This document shows, one piece after another, positions 52,736 to 61,957 of a DNA stretch of 64,000 bases. This DNA is from Rhizomicrobium sp. GTDB taxonomy: Bacteria > Pseudomonadota > Alphaproteobacteria > Micropepsales > Micropepsaceae. The position numbers and the translations under genes are program-made. Under the pieces are notes generated by a model. It saw only the letters and a list, made by a program, of their open reading frames with translations. It was not told where the DNA came from and ran no database searches. The first letter of the stretch is position 1. Every line of letters begins with the position of its first letter. The stretch is taken from the NCBI GenBank assembly GCA_037200385.1, contig JBBCGL010000001.1:3301418-3365417 (forward strand), in the 5' to 3' direction.

Positions 52736-52751
52736 TGTTTCACGGGAAACA
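52736..52751. promoter_or_regulatory. parS-type site (one mismatch)
   Basis: TGTTTCACGGGAAACA in the mnmE-mnmG gap, one base from consensus and identical to the site in rsmG. 24 bases from the perfect parS at 52775. Confidence 0.85.
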
Positions 52752-52774
52752 ATGACGCTTCTCTGGAAAGCGCC

Positions 52775-52790
52775 TGTTTCACGTGAAACA
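52775..52790. promoter_or_regulatory. Perfect parS
   Basis: TGTTTCACGTGAAACA, the exact 16-bp consensus, in the 109-bp gap between mnmE and mnmG, 2.6 kb from parA. Confidence 0.97.
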
Positions 52791-52798
52791 GGCGGGAC

Positions 52799-54091
52799 CT
52801 ACTTTCCAATGCAGAAATCGCGGAATACGACATCCAACAGTTCCTCGACATCGACCCGTCCGGTGATCCGGCCGACGGCGCGGACCGCCAGCCGCAGGTC
52901 CTCCGCCAACAGCTCCGCCTCGGATGCCGCCTGTGCCCGCCGCAAGGCCGCCAGGGCTTCCATCAACGCCTGCCGATGCCTCGCCCGCGTCAGCGCCGGC
53001 GCCTCCCGTACCCGCTCCAACCGCGCAGTGACATTTTTCTCTATTTCCTTCAATAGGTTATCCATTCCGGCGCCATTTTTGAGCGACACGGACAAGCCTT
53101 CGCCAGCTTCGAAACCCGGAAGATCCGACTTGTTCCAGACGACCAGATCGGCCGGCTGCGAGCCGGCGCCACCCGTAGTTCCATCGAGCAACAGCAAGAC
53201 CAGATCGGACTGTTCTGCGCGCGCCAGCGCCCGGCGCATCCCCTCGCGCTCGACCGGGTCGCCCGTCTCGGCCCGCAAGCCGGCGGTATCCGCGACGATC
53301 ACCGCGTAACCGCCGATATCGAGCCGAACCTCGATCACGTCCCGTGTCGTGCCTGCCGTCTCGGACACAATCGCCACGTCGCGCTGGGCAAGGGCGTTGA
53401 TCAGCGAACTCTTGCCGGCGTTCGGCGGTCCGATCACCGTCAGATAGAGCCCGTCGCGAACGATCTCGCCACGTCGCGAATCGTCGAGATGATTCTCCAT
53501 TTCTTCTACAATATCAGATACTTGCCGAACCACTGACCCCGTCAGACCCGGCGGCAATTCCTCGTCGGAAAAGTCGATGGCCGCCTCGGCCCAGGCCAAT
53601 ATGCGGATCAGCCGCGCCCGCCAATCCTCATATAGCGCCGCCAGCGCCCCGCCATATTGCGACAGCGCCTGCCGCCTTTGCCCTTCCGTCTCCGCGTCGA
53701 TCAAGTCGCTCAGCGCCTCGGCCTGGGTCAGGTCGAACTTGCCATTCTCCACCGCCCGCCGCGTGAACGCGCCCGGTTCGGCCGGCCGCGTGCCCGGCAC
53801 GGCCGCGATCGCCCGCAGCACCGCCTCGACGACGGCGCGGCCGCCATGGACGTGAAGCTCCGCCACATCCTCGCCGGTGAAACTGCCAGGCGCCGGAAAC
53901 CACAGCAGCAGCGCCTGGTCGATAGCCGCGCCGTCCGCACCCCGCACCGGCCGCAGCACCGCCTTGCGCGGCTCCGGCAGCGCGCCGCACAGCGCGCCGA
54001 CCACCGCGCCCGCCGCCGGACCGGAGACACGCAGCACCGCGACGCCGGCGCGTCCCGGCGCCGACGACAGCGCGTAGATCGTGCCGCTCAT
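52799..54091 (-). CDS. mnmE: tRNA modification GTPase MnmE (TrmE)
   Basis: 430 residues. N-terminal THF-binding domain (about 1-120), helical domain interrupted by the G domain with P-loop GPPNAGKSS (221-229), and the C-terminal FCIGK with the invariant Cys. In this G domain the DTAG motif is present (ADTAGLRAE) and the NKSD specificity motif is WNKSDLPG. Acts with MnmG on tRNA U34. A few short AT-rich patches occur in its G domain. Confidence 0.96.
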   Translation of the reverse strand: MSGTIYALSSAPGRAGVAVLRVSGPAAGAVVGALCGALPEPRKAVLRPVRGADGAAIDQALLLWFPAPGSFTGEDVAELHVHGGRAVVEAVLRAIAAVPGTRPAEPGAFTRRAVENGKFDLTQAEALSDLIDAETEGQRRQALSQYGGALAALYEDWRARLIRILAWAEAAIDFSDEELPPGLTGSVVRQVSDIVEEMENHLDDSRRGEIVRDGLYLTVIGPPNAGKSSLINALAQRDVAIVSETAGTTRDVIEVRLDIGGYAVIVADTAGLRAETGDPVEREGMRRALARAEQSDLVLLLLDGTTGGAGSQPADLVVWNKSDLPGFEAGEGLSVSLKNGAGMDNLLKEIEKNVTARLERVREAPALTRARHRQALMEALAALRRAQAASEAELLAEDLRLAVRAVGRITGRVDVEELLDVVFRDFCIGK

Positions 54092-54100
54092 CCGGTCCGG

Positions 54101-54376
54101 CTATTTGGACGACTTGTCCGCGTCTTTCCGCGCCGTACCGCCGCCGGCCGCGCGCCGCGCGCTGTCGAACAGGAAGCGCTGGAATTGCTCGAAGCCCTGG
54201 CCGCCCAGCGGCATCCAGGCCCGCATCATCGCCTCCGGATCGTTGAGATCGACCGCCGCCTTCATCCGCTTCTCGACCTCGGCCATCATCCGCTCCTGCG
54301 CCTTGGAGACATCGGGCAAGCCGAGGAATTTGCGGGCCTCGTCGGGCGTCATGTCGATCACAATGTTCATCTTCAT
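54101..54376 (-). CDS. DUF6489 family protein
   Basis: 91 residues from the ATG at 54376; the longer frame to 54580 is not used. [23 protein letters not shown] is the family start. Residues 35-80 hold a helical section ([38 protein letters not shown]) and a Gly/Lys-rich tail. Family role unknown; it is conserved near mnmE in some alphaproteobacteria. It ends nine bases before mnmE on the same strand. Confidence 0.85.
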   Translation of the reverse strand: MKMNIVIDMTPDEARKFLGLPDVSKAQERMMAEVEKRMKAAVDLNDPEAMMRAWMPLGGQGFEQFQRFLFDSARRAAGGGTARKDADKSSK

Positions 54377-54516
54377 CGCGCTTAACCCAGCTTTTCCGTG
54401 GCGCTTGTGAGCGGCGCGCGCCACCGTTAGAAGCTTCCCCCGATCCAGCCTCCCATTGCAACGCCGACGGCGCTTCGTGCCCGCCGGCCTTGCGGACCGC
54501 ACGGAAAAGAAACGCC

Positions 54517-56574
54517 ATGAACCGCCTCGCCACCGAAACGAGCCCCTACCTGCTGCAGCACAAGGACGATGCCGTCGCATGGTATCCCTGGGGTCCCGAG
54601 GCGCTGGCCGCGGCCCAGGCGCAGAACAAGCCCATCCATCTGTCGATCGGCTACAGCGCCTGCCACTGGTGCCAGGTGATGGGCGAAGAGAGCTTCAGCG
54701 ATCCGCAGACCGCGGCGGTGCTGAACGCCGAATACATCAACATCCTCGTCGACCGCGAGGAACGCCCCGACGTCGATCAGGTCTACCAGGCGGCCGCCAA
54801 CCTGATGGGCAATGCCGGCGGCTGGCCGCTCACCATCTTCCTCGATACGGCGCGCGTGCCCTTCTTCGTCGGCACCTATTTCCCCAAGGAAGAGCGTGCC
54901 GGCCTCGCACCGCCGCTATCGCGCGTGCTGGGAGACCTACGGCGCCTGCGCGAAGAGCGCGCCGCGGACCTCACGACCGCGAGCGAGAACATCAAGCGCG
55001 AGCTCACCTCGCTGTGGCATCGCGACATGCGCGGCCCGATCGACGCCAACACGCTCGACAGCGCCGCGATCCGCATCGCGCAGCGCTTCGACATCTTCTT
55101 CGGCGGCGTCGTCGGCCAGCAGAACAAATTCCCCTCCGCCACCCAGCTCGAAGTCCTGTGGCGCGCCTTCCTGCGCACCGGCATGGGCCAGTTCATGCAG
55201 GTCGTCTCGACCACCATGGACAACATCCTGCTCGGCGGCCTCTGCGACCATGTCGGCGGCGGCTTCTATCGCTACTGCGTCGACGAGCGCTGGCTCGTGC
55301 CGCATTTCGAGAAGACCCTGGTCGACAACGCCCAGATCCTCGAACTCATCACCGGCCTCTGGCAGTTCAACCGCAACCCGCTCTGCGCGGCGCGCGCGGC
55401 CGAGACCGTCGAATTCCTCCTGCGCGACCTGAAGAACGGCGCCGCCTTCGCCGCCGGCATCAGCTCCGACAGCGAAGGCCAGACGGGCAAATACTATCTC
55501 TGGTCCGAAGCCGAAGTGGACGCCGCGCTGGCCGGCACCTTCATCGCCAAGTTCAAGGCCGCCTACAACGTCGTGCGCGACGGCGCCTTCAACGGCAAGA
55601 ACGTCCTGCAGCGCCTGGGCTCGCCCGCGCCGTTCCCGCAGCCCGAGGCCGACGAGGCGCTGCTCGCCAAACAGCGCTCGCTGCTGCTCAAGGCGCGCCA
55701 GGGCCGCACCCCGCCGCCGCGCGACGACAAGGTCCTCGCCGACTGGAACGGGATCGCCATCGCCGCGCTCGCCAATGCCGGCAGCGCCTTCGAGCAGACC
55801 GCCTGGGTCCAGGCGGCGATCGAAGCCTTCGAGTTCGTCGTCAAGACGATGGGCGACGGCGACCGTCTCTACCATTCCTGGATCGGCGGCAAGCGCGGCG
55901 CGCGCGGCTTCGCCGACGACTACGCGCATATGGCCCGCGCCGCCATCGCGCTCTACGAGGCGGTGGGCGACAAGCGCTATCTCGACCAGGCGCGGCGCTG
56001 GACCCGGGTGCTCAACGAGCAGTTCTGGGACAAGGAGCGTGGCGGCTACCTGTTCACCGCCGAGGACGGCGAGAGCATGATCGTCCGTGCACGGATGGTC
56101 TTCGACCAGCCGGCGCCCTCGGCGAATGCGACGATGATCAAGGTGCTCACCTGCCTGATGATGGCGACCGGCGACGCGTCCTATTCGGAGCGCCTCAACC
56201 AGCTGGTCGGCGCCTTCGCCGGCGAGGCGCAGCGGGCCTTCATCTCGATGGGCGCCTATTTCTCCGGCCTCGAATTCGGCATGTCGGGGCTGCAGCTCGT
56301 CGTGATCGGCCCGCTCAACCATCCCAAGACGCATGAGCTGACCGCCGCGATCCTCGGCCGCGCCCTGCCGAACCGCTTCCTCACCGTGCTCGCCCCCGAC
56401 GACGCGTTCCCCGAAGGCCATCCGATGCATGGCCGCGGCATGCAGAACGGCCAGCCCACCGCCTATGTCGTCCAGCGCGGCCAGGTGTCCGCGCCGGTCA
56501 CCAATCCGGTGACGCTGTCGCAAATGCTTCAGCTGCCGCCGCCGCGGCCGCAGCCGGGACAGCGGCCGCAATAA
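54517..56574 (+). CDS. DUF255/thioredoxin-domain protein (YyaL / SPATA20-like)
   Basis: 685 residues from the ATG at 54517. The N-terminal DUF255 domain has [22 protein letters not shown] and a CxxC-like C49-H-W-C52 in [11 protein letters not shown], a thioredoxin-like fold. It is followed by a long (alpha/alpha)6-barrel region (about 200-650, including [19 protein letters not shown] and [23 protein letters not shown]). The architecture resembles N-acylglucosamine 2-epimerase-type barrels. Its activity is not known. Cytoplasmic. Confidence 0.92.
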   Translation: MNRLATETSPYLLQHKDDAVAWYPWGPEALAAAQAQNKPIHLSIGYSACHWCQVMGEESFSDPQTAAVLNAEYINILVDREERPDVDQVYQAAANLMGNAGGWPLTIFLDTARVPFFVGTYFPKEERAGLAPPLSRVLGDLRRLREERAADLTTASENIKRELTSLWHRDMRGPIDANTLDSAAIRIAQRFDIFFGGVVGQQNKFPSATQLEVLWRAFLRTGMGQFMQVVSTTMDNILLGGLCDHVGGGFYRYCVDERWLVPHFEKTLVDNAQILELITGLWQFNRNPLCAARAAETVEFLLRDLKNGAAFAAGISSDSEGQTGKYYLWSEAEVDAALAGTFIAKFKAAYNVVRDGAFNGKNVLQRLGSPAPFPQPEADEALLAKQRSLLLKARQGRTPPPRDDKVLADWNGIAIAALANAGSAFEQTAWVQAAIEAFEFVVKTMGDGDRLYHSWIGGKRGARGFADDYAHMARAAIALYEAVGDKRYLDQARRWTRVLNEQFWDKERGGYLFTAEDGESMIVRARMVFDQPAPSANATMIKVLTCLMMATGDASYSERLNQLVGAFAGEAQRAFISMGAYFSGLEFGMSGLQLVVIGPLNHPKTHELTAAILGRALPNRFLTVLAPDDAFPEGHPMHGRGMQNGQPTAYVVQRGQVSAPVTNPVTLSQMLQLPPPRPQPGQRPQ

Positions 56575-56648
56575 ACGGGCGCCGGCCGCGATTGTGCCGG
56601 CCGGGCCGAACCCGTTAACCTCCCCCGAAACGCGGAGGAGCGTGCGCC

Positions 56649-57353
56649 ATGGCCGGTCAGGACGTCAGGATCAAAAGCAGCCCCGACGGGGAGTTCGGCG
56701 CCTATCTCGCCTCGCCCGCCTCGGGGCGCGGCCCGGGCGTCGTCGTCATCCAGGAGATCTTCGGGGTCAACAAGGTGATGCGCGCGCTGGCCGACGAATT
56801 CGCGGCGCGCGGCTATTTCGCGCTGTGCCCCGACCTGTTCTGGCGACTCGAGCCCGGCGTGCAGCTTACCGATCACAGCGATGCCGACTGGAAGCGCGCC
56901 TTCGACCTGATGGGCCGCTTCGACCAGGACGCCGGGGTCAAGGACATCCAGAATTCGATCAACTACCTCCGGCATTCCGTCACCGGCTGCACCGGCAAGG
57001 TCGGCGCGGTGGGTTATTGCCTGGGCGGCCTGCTCGCCTATCTCACCGCGGCGCGCACCGATGCGGACGCCTCGGTCGGCTATTACGGCGTGAACATCCA
57101 GGACAAGCTGGGCGAGGCGGCACGGATCAAGAAGCCGCTGATGCTGCACATCGCCGCCAAGGACGAATATGTCCCGCCGCCGGCCCAGAAGGCGATCGTC
57201 GACGGCCTCAAGGGCAATGCCCTGATCACCGTCCATACCTATCTCGAGATGAACCACGCCTTCGCGCGGCCGGGCGGGGCGCATTACGACAAGGCCTGCG
57301 CCGATCTCGCCAATGGCCGCACCGCCACCTTCTTCCGGCAGCATCTGAGTTGA
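56649..57353 (+). CDS. Dienelactone hydrolase family protein
   Basis: 234 residues. Nucleophile elbow with C124 in VGYCLGGLLA, Asp172 in AAKDEYVPPPA, His203 in MNHAFARPG and the E36 in VIQEIFGVN that activates the Cys. This is the Cys-His-Asp triad of carboxymethylenebutenolidase. Probably hydrolyses a dienelactone or related lactone/ester in aromatic catabolism; no other aromatic-degradation genes are in the window. RBS GGAGGAG upstream. Confidence 0.9.
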   Translation: MAGQDVRIKSSPDGEFGAYLASPASGRGPGVVVIQEIFGVNKVMRALADEFAARGYFALCPDLFWRLEPGVQLTDHSDADWKRAFDLMGRFDQDAGVKDIQNSINYLRHSVTGCTGKVGAVGYCLGGLLAYLTAARTDADASVGYYGVNIQDKLGEAARIKKPLMLHIAAKDEYVPPPAQKAIVDGLKGNALITVHTYLEMNHAFARPGGAHYDKACADLANGRTATFFRQHLS

Positions 57354-57420
57354 CGCCCGGCTTTCTCGCACACCCCGGATCGCACCGGGCGGCGCGTTCA
57401 AGCCCGAGAGGAAATCCGAC

Positions 57421-58917
57421 ATGAACGCAATCCGCCTCGCGCTCGCCGCCTTCTGTCTGAATGCATCGGCCGCGCTGGCGGCGCCGCCGCAGGCCGTCAT
57501 CGACAGCGGCGCAGTCGCCGGATCGAGCGACGGCATCGTCGACGTCTACAAGGGCATTCCCTATGCCGCGCCGCCGGTCGGGCCGCTGCGCTGGATGCCG
57601 CCGGCACCGGCCGCGTCCTGGAGCGGCACGCGCGACGCCACCAAATTCGGCGCGATCTGCCCGCAACCCGCCCGCCCCGATCCCTTCGACCCGCCCCAGC
57701 CACAGAGCGAGGACTGTCTCTTCCTCAATGTCTACGCACCCCATGGCGCACGGCATGCGCCGGTGATGGTGTGGATCCATGGCGGCGCGCATCGCTTCGG
57801 CTCGGGTTCCCAGCCGGTCTATGACGGCAGCCATTTCGCGCGCGACGGCGTGATCCTCGTATCGCTCAACTATCGCCTGGGGCTGCTCGGCTATTTCGCC
57901 CATCCGGCCCTGACCAAGGCCGCAGCGCCCGACGCGCCGCTCGGCGACTATGGCCAGATGGACCAGATCGCCGCGCTGCAATGGGTCCGCCGCAACATCG
58001 CCGCGTTCGGCGGCGATCCGGACAACGTCACCGTGTTCGGCGAATCCGCCGGCGGCTCCTCGATCCTCTTCCTGCTCGCGACGCCGTCCGCCAAGGGCCT
58101 GTTCGCCCGCGCCATCGTCGAGTCCGGCGGCGGCTGGTTCCAGCCGTCCTCGCTCATGGGCAGGGAAAGCGAGGGCGCCGCCTTCGCGACCCGCCAGGGC
58201 CTGCCGGGTGCCGATGCGACGCCCGAACAGCTCCGCGCCTTGCCGGTCGACAAGACCTTCGACCTCCCTGTCACGCTCGGCTTCGGCCCCTTCGTCGATG
58301 GGCGCCTGATTCCGCATTCGCCCACCACGGCCTTCGCGACCGGCACCGCGATCGATGTCCCGCTGATGATCGGCTCCAACAGTTTCGAAGCCTCCCTGAT
58401 GCATTCCTTCGGCATTCCCGCCGCCACGTTCACCAGCCGCCTGACGCCGGAGACCCGTGCCGTCTACGCCGCCGATGCCAAGAACGAAGATACGCTCGCC
58501 GAGGCGGTGTTCACCGACGCCGTCATGGGCGCGCCGGCGCATTGGATCGCGGCCAAGGCGGCGGGCGGCGCGCCGTCCTATCTCTATTACTTCGCCTATG
58601 TGCCGACCGCGCTGCGCAGCATCGCGGCCGGTGCCAATCACGGTGCCGAGATCCCCGACGTCTTCGACAATGCCGGCCCGATCGCCACGCGGCTCGGCAT
58701 CACGCTTTCCGATCAGGATCTCAAAATGGAGGCGTTGGTCCATTCCTGCTGGGTGGGCTTCGCCAAGACCGGCCGACCCGATTGCATCGGGCAATCCTGG
58801 CCCGCCTTCGATCCCGCGCGCGACACGCTGATGTCGTTCGGCGACGCGCCGGGGCCCGTCAGCGATTTCCGCAAGGCGCAGTATCAAGTCCTGCAAGGCG
58901 CCCTCAAACCGGAATAG
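57421..58917 (+). CDS. Exported carboxylesterase (type B lipase family)
   Basis: 498 residues with a signal peptide (cleavage near 20). Nucleophile S209 in GESAGGSS, the EDCLFLNVYAP segment (S98-C99 region conserved in the family), DYGQMDQIAALQWVRRNI and an acid Glu near GSNSFEASLM with His in NHGAEIPDVF. Carboxylesterase/lipase alpha/beta fold. Two cysteine pairs suit a periplasmic protein. Substrate unknown. It precedes the GST with two bases between stop and start. Confidence 0.9.
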   Translation: MNAIRLALAAFCLNASAALAAPPQAVIDSGAVAGSSDGIVDVYKGIPYAAPPVGPLRWMPPAPAASWSGTRDATKFGAICPQPARPDPFDPPQPQSEDCLFLNVYAPHGARHAPVMVWIHGGAHRFGSGSQPVYDGSHFARDGVILVSLNYRLGLLGYFAHPALTKAAAPDAPLGDYGQMDQIAALQWVRRNIAAFGGDPDNVTVFGESAGGSSILFLLATPSAKGLFARAIVESGGGWFQPSSLMGRESEGAAFATRQGLPGADATPEQLRALPVDKTFDLPVTLGFGPFVDGRLIPHSPTTAFATGTAIDVPLMIGSNSFEASLMHSFGIPAATFTSRLTPETRAVYAADAKNEDTLAEAVFTDAVMGAPAHWIAAKAAGGAPSYLYYFAYVPTALRSIAAGANHGAEIPDVFDNAGPIATRLGITLSDQDLKMEALVHSCWVGFAKTGRPDCIGQSWPAFDPARDTLMSFGDAPGPVSDFRKAQYQVLQGALKPE

Positions 58918-58919
58918 CC

Positions 58920-59558
58920 ATGATCACCGTCTCCGCCTTCAAATGGGTGCCGCCCTTCGCGCAAGGGGTGGTGCGCGACCTGCGCGTGCGCTGGGCGCTC
59001 GAAGAGGCGGGGATGACCTACGAGTCCAAGCTGATCGGCTTCGAAGATCAGAAGACGCCCGCCTATCGCGCCATGCAGCCTTTCGGACAAGTGCCCGCCT
59101 ATCAGGAAGACGGCCTTGTCCTGTTCGAGAGCGGCGCCATCCTGCTCCATATCGCGCGCCGCAGCGCCATTCTGCTGCCCACCGATCTCGCCGCGCGCGA
59201 CCGCGCCATCACCTGGCTGTTCTGCGCCCTCAACACGATCGAGGTCGTGGTCCAGCCCTATGCCGAACTCGATGCCTTCCATGCCGGGGAGGCATGGACC
59301 CAGGCGCGGCGGCCGCAATTGGCCGCGCGCGTCCGGCTGCGTCTCCAGGAGCTGGCGGCGAGCCTGGGCGACAAGGACTATCTCGACGGCCGCTTCACCG
59401 CCGGCGACCTGATGATGACGACCGTGCTGCGCATCCTGCGCGGCACCGATTTCGTCGCGGCCGAGCCCGCTCTCGCGTCCTATCAGCAGCGCTGTGAAGC
59501 GCGCCCCGCCTTCCAGCGTGCGCTCGCGGCGCAAATGGGCGATTTCGAGCAGAGATAA
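58920..59558 (+). CDS. Glutathione S-transferase
   Basis: 212 residues from the ATG at 58920. N-terminal thioredoxin-like domain with KWVPPFAQGVVRDLRVRWALEEAGMTYE, cis-Pro FGQVPAY and the Glu-Ser pair ESGAILLHIA that binds the gamma-glutamyl group. The C-terminal helical domain has DYLDGRFTAGDLMMTTVLR. Cytosolic GST of the beta/theta type; the catalytic residue is not clear. Cotranscribed with the carboxylesterase. Confidence 0.9.
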   Translation: MITVSAFKWVPPFAQGVVRDLRVRWALEEAGMTYESKLIGFEDQKTPAYRAMQPFGQVPAYQEDGLVLFESGAILLHIARRSAILLPTDLAARDRAITWLFCALNTIEVVVQPYAELDAFHAGEAWTQARRPQLAARVRLRLQELAASLGDKDYLDGRFTAGDLMMTTVLRILRGTDFVAAEPALASYQQRCEARPAFQRALAAQMGDFEQR

Positions 59559-59561
59559 ACG

Positions 59562-60272
59562 TCACGCGCTGAGCGCGTGGATATGGGCGGCGAATTCCTC
59601 GGGCGCGCTCAGGAAGGGCGAGTGGTCGGTGTCCATCACGATCACCGGATCGCAGGGCAGGGCGGCGCACATCGCGGCCTGGGCATCGAGCGGCACCGCA
59701 TTGTCGAATCGCGTCTGGATGAAGGCCCGCTTGACCCGGCCATAGCGCTCCGCCGTGACCCGCACCGCATGGGTCATCGGCCGGATCGGCTCGGCGCAGA
59801 GCTTGCCGATCGCGGCCGCCGCATCGGCATCGGAGCTCATATTGTAGAAGCGGTGCCGGATCAGCCGATTGTCGGTCTTGACGGCGCTGGCGCCCACGAC
59901 CGCAAGCGCCGGATCGAGCGGCCGGTTGAGCACCAGGGCCGAGAAGATCGATTGCCCGTCCTCCAGCAGCGCCGCCGCGACATAGATGAGCTTCGCGACA
60001 CGCTCGGGCATCCGCTCCGCCACCTCGCTCAGCACCGTGCCGCCGGCCGAATGGCCGACCAGCACGACGGGCTCGGCCTGCGCCGCAACGATCATCTGGG
60101 TGGCGTCGACATAATGTTCGAGCGTCGCGGCGTCATGCGCCATCTGGTCGCTCCCGCGCGCCGGCAGGTCGAAGGCCACCACCCTGTGTCCCTTGCCTTC
60201 CAGCAGCGGCACGACCTTTTCCCAGCACCACGCACCGTGCATATGCCCATGGACAAGGATGATGGTCGCCAT
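59562..60272 (-). CDS. Alpha/beta hydrolase (EstC / hydroxynitrile lyase-like)
   Basis: 236 residues from the ATG at 60272, preceded by GGGGGGA; the longer frame to 60548 is rejected. ILVHGHMHGAWCWEKV oxyanion region, nucleophile S75 in VGHSAGG, and a His in DHSPFLSAPEEFAAHI; the acid Asp is expected before MDTDHSP. This matches the small esterase family of EstC, salicylic-acid-binding protein 2 and hydroxynitrile lyases. Substrate unknown. Confidence 0.88.
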   Translation of the reverse strand: MATIILVHGHMHGAWCWEKVVPLLEGKGHRVVAFDLPARGSDQMAHDAATLEHYVDATQMIVAAQAEPVVLVGHSAGGTVLSEVAERMPERVAKLIYVAAALLEDGQSIFSALVLNRPLDPALAVVGASAVKTDNRLIRHRFYNMSSDADAAAAIGKLCAEPIRPMTHAVRVTAERYGRVKRAFIQTRFDNAVPLDAQAAMCAALPCDPVIVMDTDHSPFLSAPEEFAAHIHALSA

Positions 60273-60478
60273 TCCAATGTCCCCCCGGAGATCGTCGGCG
60301 CGGACGGTAGGTTGCAAGTCTTGACGAAACCTGAAGTTGCTGCCAGCCACGTACCGGCGGTTGTGCCATTCCCGGTCATCCGGCGGCACCCCGATGCGGC
60401 CACCTTTCCCGCGTCGGCAAACAAAGATCACGATCTGGTAGTATCGCTCCCGCCGCCACCGACTGCTTGAGGATCCCG

Positions 60479-61447
60479 ATGAAAGCCATCCGCTTCGAAA
60501 AAACCGGTGGACCAGACGTCCTGCACTATGTCGATGTGGATCTTCCACAACCGGCCGCCGGCCAGGTGCGGGTCCGGCACACCGCTGTCGGGGTCAATTT
60601 CATCGACACCTATCACCGCTCCGGCCTCTACAAGCTGCCGCTGCCATCCGGCCTCGGCAGCGAGGCGGCGGGCGTGGTCGAGGCGCTCGGCGACGGCGTC
60701 GCGACGCTGAAGCCCGGCGATCGCGTCGCCTATGCCGGCGCGATGGGCGCCTATGCCGAGGCCAACAATGTCGCGGCCGACCGCTTGGTGAAGCTGCCCG
60801 ACGCGATCGGCGACGAGACCGCGGCCGCCGCACTGCTCAAGGGCATGACCGCGCAATACCTGCTCAAGCGCACCTATCCTGTGACGGCCGGGCAGACCAT
60901 TGTGCTGCACGCCGCCGCCGGCGGCGTCGGGCTGATCGCCGGGCAATGGGCCAGGCATCTCGGTGTAACGGTGATCGGCACGGTGGGCTCGGACGACAAG
61001 CGCGCGCTGGCCCAGGCGAACGGCGCGGCGCATGTCCTCAACTCGCGCGATCCCGATTGGCCGAAGCAGGTGCGCGAGCTGACCGGCGGCCTCGGCGTGC
61101 CGGTCGTCTACGATTCCATCGGCAAGGACACCTTCGCGGGCTCGCTCGACGCGCTGGCGATCCGCGGCATGCTGGTGAGCTTCGGCAATTCGTCGGGCGC
61201 GGCACCCGCCTTCGAGCCGGGCATCCTGAGCGCCAAGGGCTCGCTCTATGTCACCCGCCCAACGCTTGCACACTACACGCGCGACGCCCGCGAATTGCAG
61301 GAGACCGCCGACGATCTCTTCGCCGTGATCGCTTCGGGCGCGGTGAAGATCGCGGTGCATCAGCGCTTCAGGCTCGCCGACGCCGCCAAGGCGCATGAAG
61401 CATTGCACAGCCGCGCGACGACCGGCGCGACGGTGCTGATCCCCTAG
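60479..61447 (+). CDS. Quinone oxidoreductase (zeta-crystallin-like MDR)
   Basis: 322 residues from the ATG at 60479. Medium-chain dehydrogenase/reductase without zinc ligands: VGVNFIDTYHRSGLY, GSEAAGVVEALGDGV, DRVAYAGAMGAYAE, and nucleotide loop HAAAGGVGLIAGQWA (AAGGVG at 146-151). Reduces quinones or other alkenals with NADPH. Divergent from the upstream hydrolase across a 206-base gap. Its stop is at the left end of a 93-bp inverted-repeat element. Confidence 0.92.
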   Translation: MKAIRFEKTGGPDVLHYVDVDLPQPAAGQVRVRHTAVGVNFIDTYHRSGLYKLPLPSGLGSEAAGVVEALGDGVATLKPGDRVAYAGAMGAYAEANNVAADRLVKLPDAIGDETAAAALLKGMTAQYLLKRTYPVTAGQTIVLHAAAGGVGLIAGQWARHLGVTVIGTVGSDDKRALAQANGAAHVLNSRDPDWPKQVRELTGGLGVPVVYDSIGKDTFAGSLDALAIRGMLVSFGNSSGAAPAFEPGILSAKGSLYVTRPTLAHYTRDARELQETADDLFAVIASGAVKIAVHQRFRLADAAKAHEALHSRATTGATVLIP

Positions 61448-61538
61448 AGTCTGTCGTTTTCAAGTCGATGCGATCCAACCCGGTGTCATGGCCCGTATTC
61501 ACACGGTCTCGATGACTCCACGGATCACGACAGACTCT
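61446..61538. mobile_element. MITE-like 93-bp element with 12-bp terminal inverted repeats
   Basis: AGAGTCTGTCGT (61446-61457) and ACGACAGACTCT (61527-61538) are perfect inverted repeats 93 bases apart outer edge to outer edge. The body has no gene. The left end covers the quinone oxidoreductase stop, the right end covers the last codons of the NTF2-like gene. No clear target duplication is visible. It could be a MITE relic or a long-range hairpin. Confidence 0.5.
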
Positions 61539-61953
61539 CGGCGGCGGCCACCGAACCCTGCAGCAGCGCCACGGTCGCGCTGTCGAAATATTCGGTGAGA
61601 CCGATCGCCTTGCCGTCGCGAAACTCCCAGCGGCTGGCGAGCGCGACGCCGAAGTGCTTGCCGCTCTTGCGTTCGGTGACGTCCAGCCGCGCATTCATCC
61701 AGACCACATCGCCCTCGCCGATCATCTCGGCGATCTCATAGCGGTGCAGGGTGTAATCGGTCGCGATGGTCGAAACCCCGATGACCGCCTCGACATGGCC
61801 GTGATGCACGCCGCCGAAGCGGAACAGCGCCGACGGCGCCTGCGTCGTCCAGACGACATCGCGATGCAGCAGCTGGAGCACCGGCTGGAAGTCGCCTTCG
61901 CCATAGGCCTTCAGGGCGCGGCGCATCGCGTCCTTGTTGGCTTCGACGGACAA
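61525..61953 (-). CDS. Nuclear transport factor 2-like (SnoaL-type) protein
   Basis: 142 residues from a TTG start at 61953. The TTG is chosen because GGAG lies seven bases upstream and the upstream HD gene stops four bases earlier; the next ATG (about 61926) is nine codons in. Cone-like alpha+beta fold: DAMRRALKAYGEGDFQPVLQLLHRDVVWTT and YEIAEMIGEGDVVWMNARLDVTERKSG. Ligand unknown. Its 3' end overlaps the 12-bp terminal repeat of the MITE-like element, so the last residues come from that element. Confidence 0.75.
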   Translation of the reverse strand: MSVEANKDAMRRALKAYGEGDFQPVLQLLHRDVVWTTQAPSALFRFGGVHHGHVEAVIGVSTIATDYTLHRYEIAEMIGEGDVVWMNARLDVTERKSGKHFGVALASRWEFRDGKAIGLTEYFDSATVALLQGSVAAAESLS

Positions 61954-61957
61954 GCGG

